Part shown: positions 7,700-11,973 of the stretch, one piece after another
Layout: the number at the start of each line of letters is the position of its first letter
How positions within the stretch are numbered: the first letter of the stretch is position 1
NCBI GenBank assembly: GCA_000697335.1
Contig: JNEM01016613.1
Coordinates: 1 to 11,973, forward strand
From: Conidiobolus incongruus B7586
Lineage: Eukaryota; Entomophthoromycota; Entomophthoromycetes; Entomophthorales; Conidiobolaceae
Length of the DNA: 11,973 nt
Direction: 5' to 3'
Notes under the pieces: model-generated
Database searches by the model: none
What the model was told of the DNA's origin: nothing
Seen by the model: the letters and a program-made list of their open reading frames with translations, nothing else
Made by a program: the position numbers and the translations under genes

Positions 7700-8912
7700 A
7701 TTTAAATAATGGGAATTTTTTGTGATTGAAAAAAATAAACATTTTAATTAATAAAAAATAAAAATAATTATATATTATAAAAATAATAATTTCTTTTATT
7801 TTTAATAACTTTTTGTTATATATTTAACAAAGATTTAACACTTAAAAAATAATTCTTTTTATTAAAAACTAAAATTTAATATTTTATAAACCAATTAAAT
7901 TTTCTTGTAGAAATTTTCTTTCTTATAAGTTAGTTTTTTAATTACTTAAAACAATTATAATTATATAAGTTATAATTTAAAGAATATATTAGATATGGTA
8001 GTTTTTTCTAGTTATTTTTAATTAAGTTTTTTTATAACTTTAGATTTATATATTTTATAATTATCATGTAAAATAATAAGTTTTCTTTAATTATATTAAG
8101 AATACTAATTAAAAATAATTTTATTTAAAAAAATAATATAAAGGTTGCTAATAATTAATTTTCTTTTAAAAACAAAATAAGAATAGTATATATTTTTATA
8201 ATTTATTATAACAATTAATATTCACCTATTAATAAAGTTTTTATTTAAAAAAATTTATATAAAAGGTTAATTTATCTTAATTTAACAATTTAATTTATAT
8301 GTTAATAATAGATTATATAAAAAAATTTAAAATTCATCAATTATAATAATTTGTTATAAAAACTTTAGTTTTTAATTATACTTTAATAAGTTTTATTTAA
8401 CTATAACTATTTTAACTTTTTTTTTCTTTAGTTAAATTATAAGATATTTATTTTATATTTTTTATTAATTAATTTTAATTTAAATTTTAATTTATATAGA
8501 AAATTTATATAACTAATATTAAAATAATTTAATAATTTTTTAATTAAAATAAAAAGATACTTTTTAATATAATTTTTCACTTTATTAATAATTAAAAAAA
8601 TAATAGTTAAAATTAATCTTTTAAATTTTAATATTTTAAGTAATTTTCCTTTTAATTTTAAAATTATTTACTTAATAATAAATTATCAATTTAAATAATA
8701 TTTTATTATTAAAATCTACTTATAAATTTTAAATGCTTTTAAAAGGTTTATGGTTAAGTTTTATTAATATTAAAATAAAAAACATTTGATGGTTATTATT
8801 TAGTTTAAAAATAATTAAATTAAACAACTAATTTTAAAAAATTATTTTTTATTTGAAACTAATAATATGTTTGAAAAATCAGAAATTAAAAAATTTCCCA
8901 TTTTTTTAATTC
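7700..8912. repeat. Diverged repeat, copy 1 (about 1.2 kb, matching inverted ends)
   Basis: This block aligns in the same orientation to 10353-11656. Anchors include an identical 29-bp word at 7949-7977 (copy 2: 10602-10630), a 17-bp identity at 7984-8000 (copy 2: 10637-10653) and the shared right end around 8871-8912. Its two ends are inverted copies of each other: AATGGGAATTTTTT near 7707 versus AATGGGAAATTTTTT read from the right end on the other strand. A TA dinucleotide flanks both ends (7698-7699 and 8913-8914), as a TA-targeting (Tc1/mariner-type) transposon would leave. In DNA this AT-rich, that is weak evidence alone. The block is extremely AT-rich with no intact frame. It could also be one end repeat of a larger old element. 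Family not assigned. Confidence 0.65.
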
Positions 8913-10352
8913 TATGATAATAATATTCAAATGATGAAAAGCATGAACAATATATAATTAAAGATTTTATCATAATTTAATTAAAATTTTCAAAAATTTT
9001 ATAGCTGGAAAAATTAATTTTCTAGACCAGACAACTTCTTCCTGATTAAATATAATTAAAAATTATTTGGGGATATTGAGAGTTTGAAATTCTTTTAATC
9101 TGAAAAGATTTTCATTTACTAAACTTTGTAAAATATTTTGAGATTTATTATTGATACTCATATAAATATACTTGTATTCAAAAGTATTTTTAAACTTATC
9201 TTTATAGGTAAATAAAACACAAAAGATATTAAGCTAGTGTTTTATAATGAATTTATTATTATCCTTAATAATTTAGTTAATTGTGTCTCTTTTAATCTAT
9301 TCATCAATATCCTACTAAATAATAACAATAATACCAATTTATATTCCTTTAACTTCTTAACACTTATAATTTTTTCTAAAGAGTTAGTTATTTTTTAGGT
9401 ATCTAATATCATTTTTAGCTTGTTAAATTTGATCAAATAACTATTATGAATATCTAGAATGAATTTAACTTGAGAAGGTAGATTTTAAAAGTTTATAGGC
9501 TTGGATATTAATTTAAGTAACTTATTTAAACTTTAAGTTTATTAAAATAATATCAATAATAACAAGCAACAAGAATAAAATAACTTAATCACTCTGATTT
9601 CTAAACCATTCATTAAGACTAAAGTCTTTTATATAAAAGGATTGCTACCAAATTATCACTAAACTAGTTATTTATCCAAAAAGTTTAATTATTCTGATCT
9701 TTATATTAAGATAATAATAGTTATTATAATTATGATTAAAAATAACTTCAATCTTATATATTCATTAATAGAATTATTATAGTCTTAATTATAATTAACT
9801 AATATAATACTTTTAAGATTAATATTAAAAGTTATTAAGATTTTTTAATGATATAATAGTTTATGAAACATAATTAATCAAGGTCTACTTGGTATTAATT
9901 AAGTACATCTTTAATTATAAAACAGAGGTTAAAATTATAAGGTTAAATTTTAATAAGAGGTAATATGATATATAAATTTTATAACTCTTATTGGTTTCTT
10001 AATATGTTAAAATTATTTCTGCTTAAGGTAGAGTTAAGATTAATATATAATTCATCAATTATATAACATTATTATTAAGAATTAAATTATCAGCTTTTTT
10101 ATTTCTTATAATAAGAAATAAAACTTATATTGCTAATTCAGTTATCAAATTTTTATTTTATTATTTTTAAGTAACTATAAATAATATTTATTATTTTATT
10201 TAAAAATATATTAAGAATTATTGCTATAATATTACTTATAATTAAACTTATTTAAGTATTGGATAAAGTTTAAAGAATTTAAGAGGATAAGTGTTAATAT
10301 TAATTTTAAAAGTCTAGCTTAACTAATTATTAAATAATAATGTATTAATATA
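8913..10352. other. AT-rich DNA between the two repeat copies, no gene seen
   Basis: About 1.44 kb that does not match the repeat itself. No intact reading frame appears on either strand. If the two repeats are the ends of one old element, this would be its shrunken interior; if they are separate transposon insertions, it is ordinary spacer. No primer-binding site or polypurine tract could be recognised next to either repeat. Confidence 0.5.
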
Positions 10353-11656
10353 GAAATTAAATAATGGCATAATTTTAAAATTAAAATTAAACAAATAAAT
10401 TAATAAATAGTATATAAAAATTAATGAATAATATAAAATTAATAGCTTTTTTTATTATTAATAACTTTTTTCTATATCTTTAATAAGCTTTTAATACCTA
10501 AAAAACAATTCTTTTTATTAAGGACTGAAATTTAATATTTTATAAACCAATTTAATTTATTTAAAGGAATTTTTTTTATAAGCTATTTTTTTAATTATTT
10601 AAAACAATTATAATTATATAAGTTATAATTAAGTAAATATATTAGATATGGTAACTCCCTCTAATTTTTTTATATAAAAATCTTTTATAGCTTTAGTTTT
10701 ATATATTGTACAATTATTATATAAAATAATAGGTGTTTTTAATTTATATTAAGAACATTATTTAAAATTTATTTTATTTAAAAAAATAATATATAACTTA
10801 CTATTAATTGATTTTCTTTAAAATAATAAATAAAAAAACTATATACTATTTAATTTATTATTACAAATAATATTTATCTATATTTAAAATATTTATTTAT
10901 TAGAATTTATAAATAGGATTAATTTAGCTTAACTTAATATCATGTTTTATTTTTTAGTAAAGGATTATATAAAGGAATTTAAAATTTATTAATTATAAAT
11001 ATTCATTTTAAAAGCCTTTGTTTCTAGTTATACCTTAATAAATTTAGTTTAGTTATAGTTATTTTAGTTTTTTTTAAGCTTTTGTTAAATTATAAGGTAT
11101 CTATTTTATATTTTTATTAATTAATTTAAGTTTAATCTTAAGTAAATATAACATGCTTATATAATTAATATTAAATTACCTTAATAGTTCTTTAATAGAG
11201 ATAAAAAGTATTTCTTAATATATTTTTTTACTTTATTAATAAGTAAAAAAATAACAATAGAAATCTATCTTTTAGATTTTAGTAAATTTTAAATAATATC
11301 CCTTCTAGCTTTAAAATCATAAATCTAACAATATATAGTAGTTTTAAATATAATATCATCTTTATAAGTTGTTTGTAAGTTTTAAATAATTTTAAATAAC
11401 TTAAAGTTAAGTTTTAAAAATACAAAAATAAAAGCTTTTTGATAATCATAATTTAATTTAAATATGATTAAATTTAAATATAAATTTTAAAATATAAATA
11501 TTTTAATAAAAAAAATAATTAAAGTTGAATATATATATATATATAGTTTGAAAATATTTATTTTCCTATATATTATATATATATATATATAATCATTCAA
11601 AATATATAATATATTTGAAAGATCAGAAATTAAAAAATTTGCCATTTTTTAATTTC
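10353..11656. repeat. Diverged repeat, copy 2 (about 1.3 kb, matching inverted ends)
   Basis: Second direct copy of the block at 7700-8912, offset by about 2653-2656 bp through the left half. The offset grows to about 2744 bp at the right end because copy 2 carries extra AT-microsatellite sequence at 11529-11592. The left end (GAAATTAAATAATGGCAT, 10353-10370) and the right end read on the opposite strand (GAAATTAAAAAATGGCA, 11656-11640) are near-perfect terminal inverted repeats, continuing less perfectly inward to about 30 bp. Copy 2 keeps more G and C than copy 1 at matching sites. No intact frame was found; family not assigned. Confidence 0.65.
11529..11592. repeat. Two AT-dinucleotide microsatellite runs
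   Basis: Runs of alternating AT lie at about 11529-11545 and 11567-11592, inside the right part of repeat copy 2. They are absent from the matching place in copy 1, so they expanded after the copies separated, and could fold on each other as a cruciform. Confidence 0.7.
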
Positions 11657-11973
11657 CATATAAATATATTTTTAGCAATATTGATACTTGAATCTATTAT
11701 TGTATATTGTTAAGGATATTTTAACTTTTGTTTAATCTAGGTTATATATACAAATATTCAATATTATCATATATTTAGCTTGAATAGTATTTGTTATAGA
11801 AAATTTTCTTATTAAAAGATTTTTTTATAATACAGATTTTATTTAAATCTCAAATAAAACTATATAATATAATATAATATTTTTTTATTAAATTTGTTGA
11901 ATTTTCTGATTTTCTTGGAAATTTTGATTTTATAAGCAAATAATCATATATTATACAAATATTAATATAATAA
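11657..11973. other. AT-rich tail of the window, no gene seen
   Basis: About 320 bp without a reading frame of note. It includes a short ATAAT-type run near 11863-11881. Confidence 0.5.

Noticed and set aside
9245-9340. Faint minus-strand likeness to a short part of a Ty3-type reverse transcriptase
   Set aside because: A dozen or so residues in Leu/Ile/Lys-rich translated AT DNA match by chance too easily; no other part of such an element was recognised nearby, so it is not called.
7700-11656. A standard LTR retrotransposon with 1.2-kb end repeats
   Set aside because: Not excluded, but no primer-binding site, polypurine tract or shared target duplication was seen, and the long inverted ends on each copy fit a TIR transposon at least as well.
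7012-11973. Mitochondrial DNA as an explanation for the extreme AT-richness
   Set aside because: It is continuous with spliced nuclear genes, and no mitochondrial gene, tRNA or rRNA was seen.

Overview
The window reads as nuclear DNA of a very AT-rich eukaryote, most likely an early-diverging fungus (this lineage call is inference). The coding genes carry short GT-AG introns of 51-62 nt. The proteins are ordinary eukaryotic ones without long poly-Asn or poly-Lys tracts, and the intergenic DNA is roughly 80% A+T or higher. No bacterial signals, rRNA, tRNA or CRISPR array were seen.

Regions 1-6032 hold three genes, all on the minus strand. (i) A polo-like kinase, 5' part only: catalytic domain in three exons, with the polo boxes beyond the left edge. 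(ii) A complete single-exon gene for Tim13, a small Tim chaperone of the mitochondrial intermembrane space. (iii) A complete, probably three-exon gene for an unrecognised helical protein of about 518 residues. About 2.8 kb of AT-rich DNA separates the kinase from tim13. The first 730 bp of that stretch is less AT-rich and carries two CCAAT boxes 52 bp apart, a likely kinase promoter. The unknown gene ends only about 230 bp upstream of tim13. The three genes share no obvious pathway; they are independent, co-oriented housekeeping-type genes.

Region 6399-7011 is an isolated island, GC-richer and full of CpG, in a landscape almost free of CpG. It has a 74-codon minus-strand reading frame with balanced codon use, a start codon inside a small inverted repeat, and perfect hairpins near both edges. 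I could not identify it. A captured virus or mobile-element piece, a young small gene, or a structured RNA all remain possible. This is the most interesting part of the window.

Region 7012-11973 is extremely AT-rich and has no gene. It contains two diverged direct copies of a 1.2-1.3 kb repeat (about 7700-8912 and 10353-11656). Both copies have matching terminal inverted repeats, so they are either two old TIR transposons or the paired ends of one old larger element. Copy 1 often has A/T where copy 2 keeps G/C, as expected from long decay of methylated or RIP-like mutated repeats.
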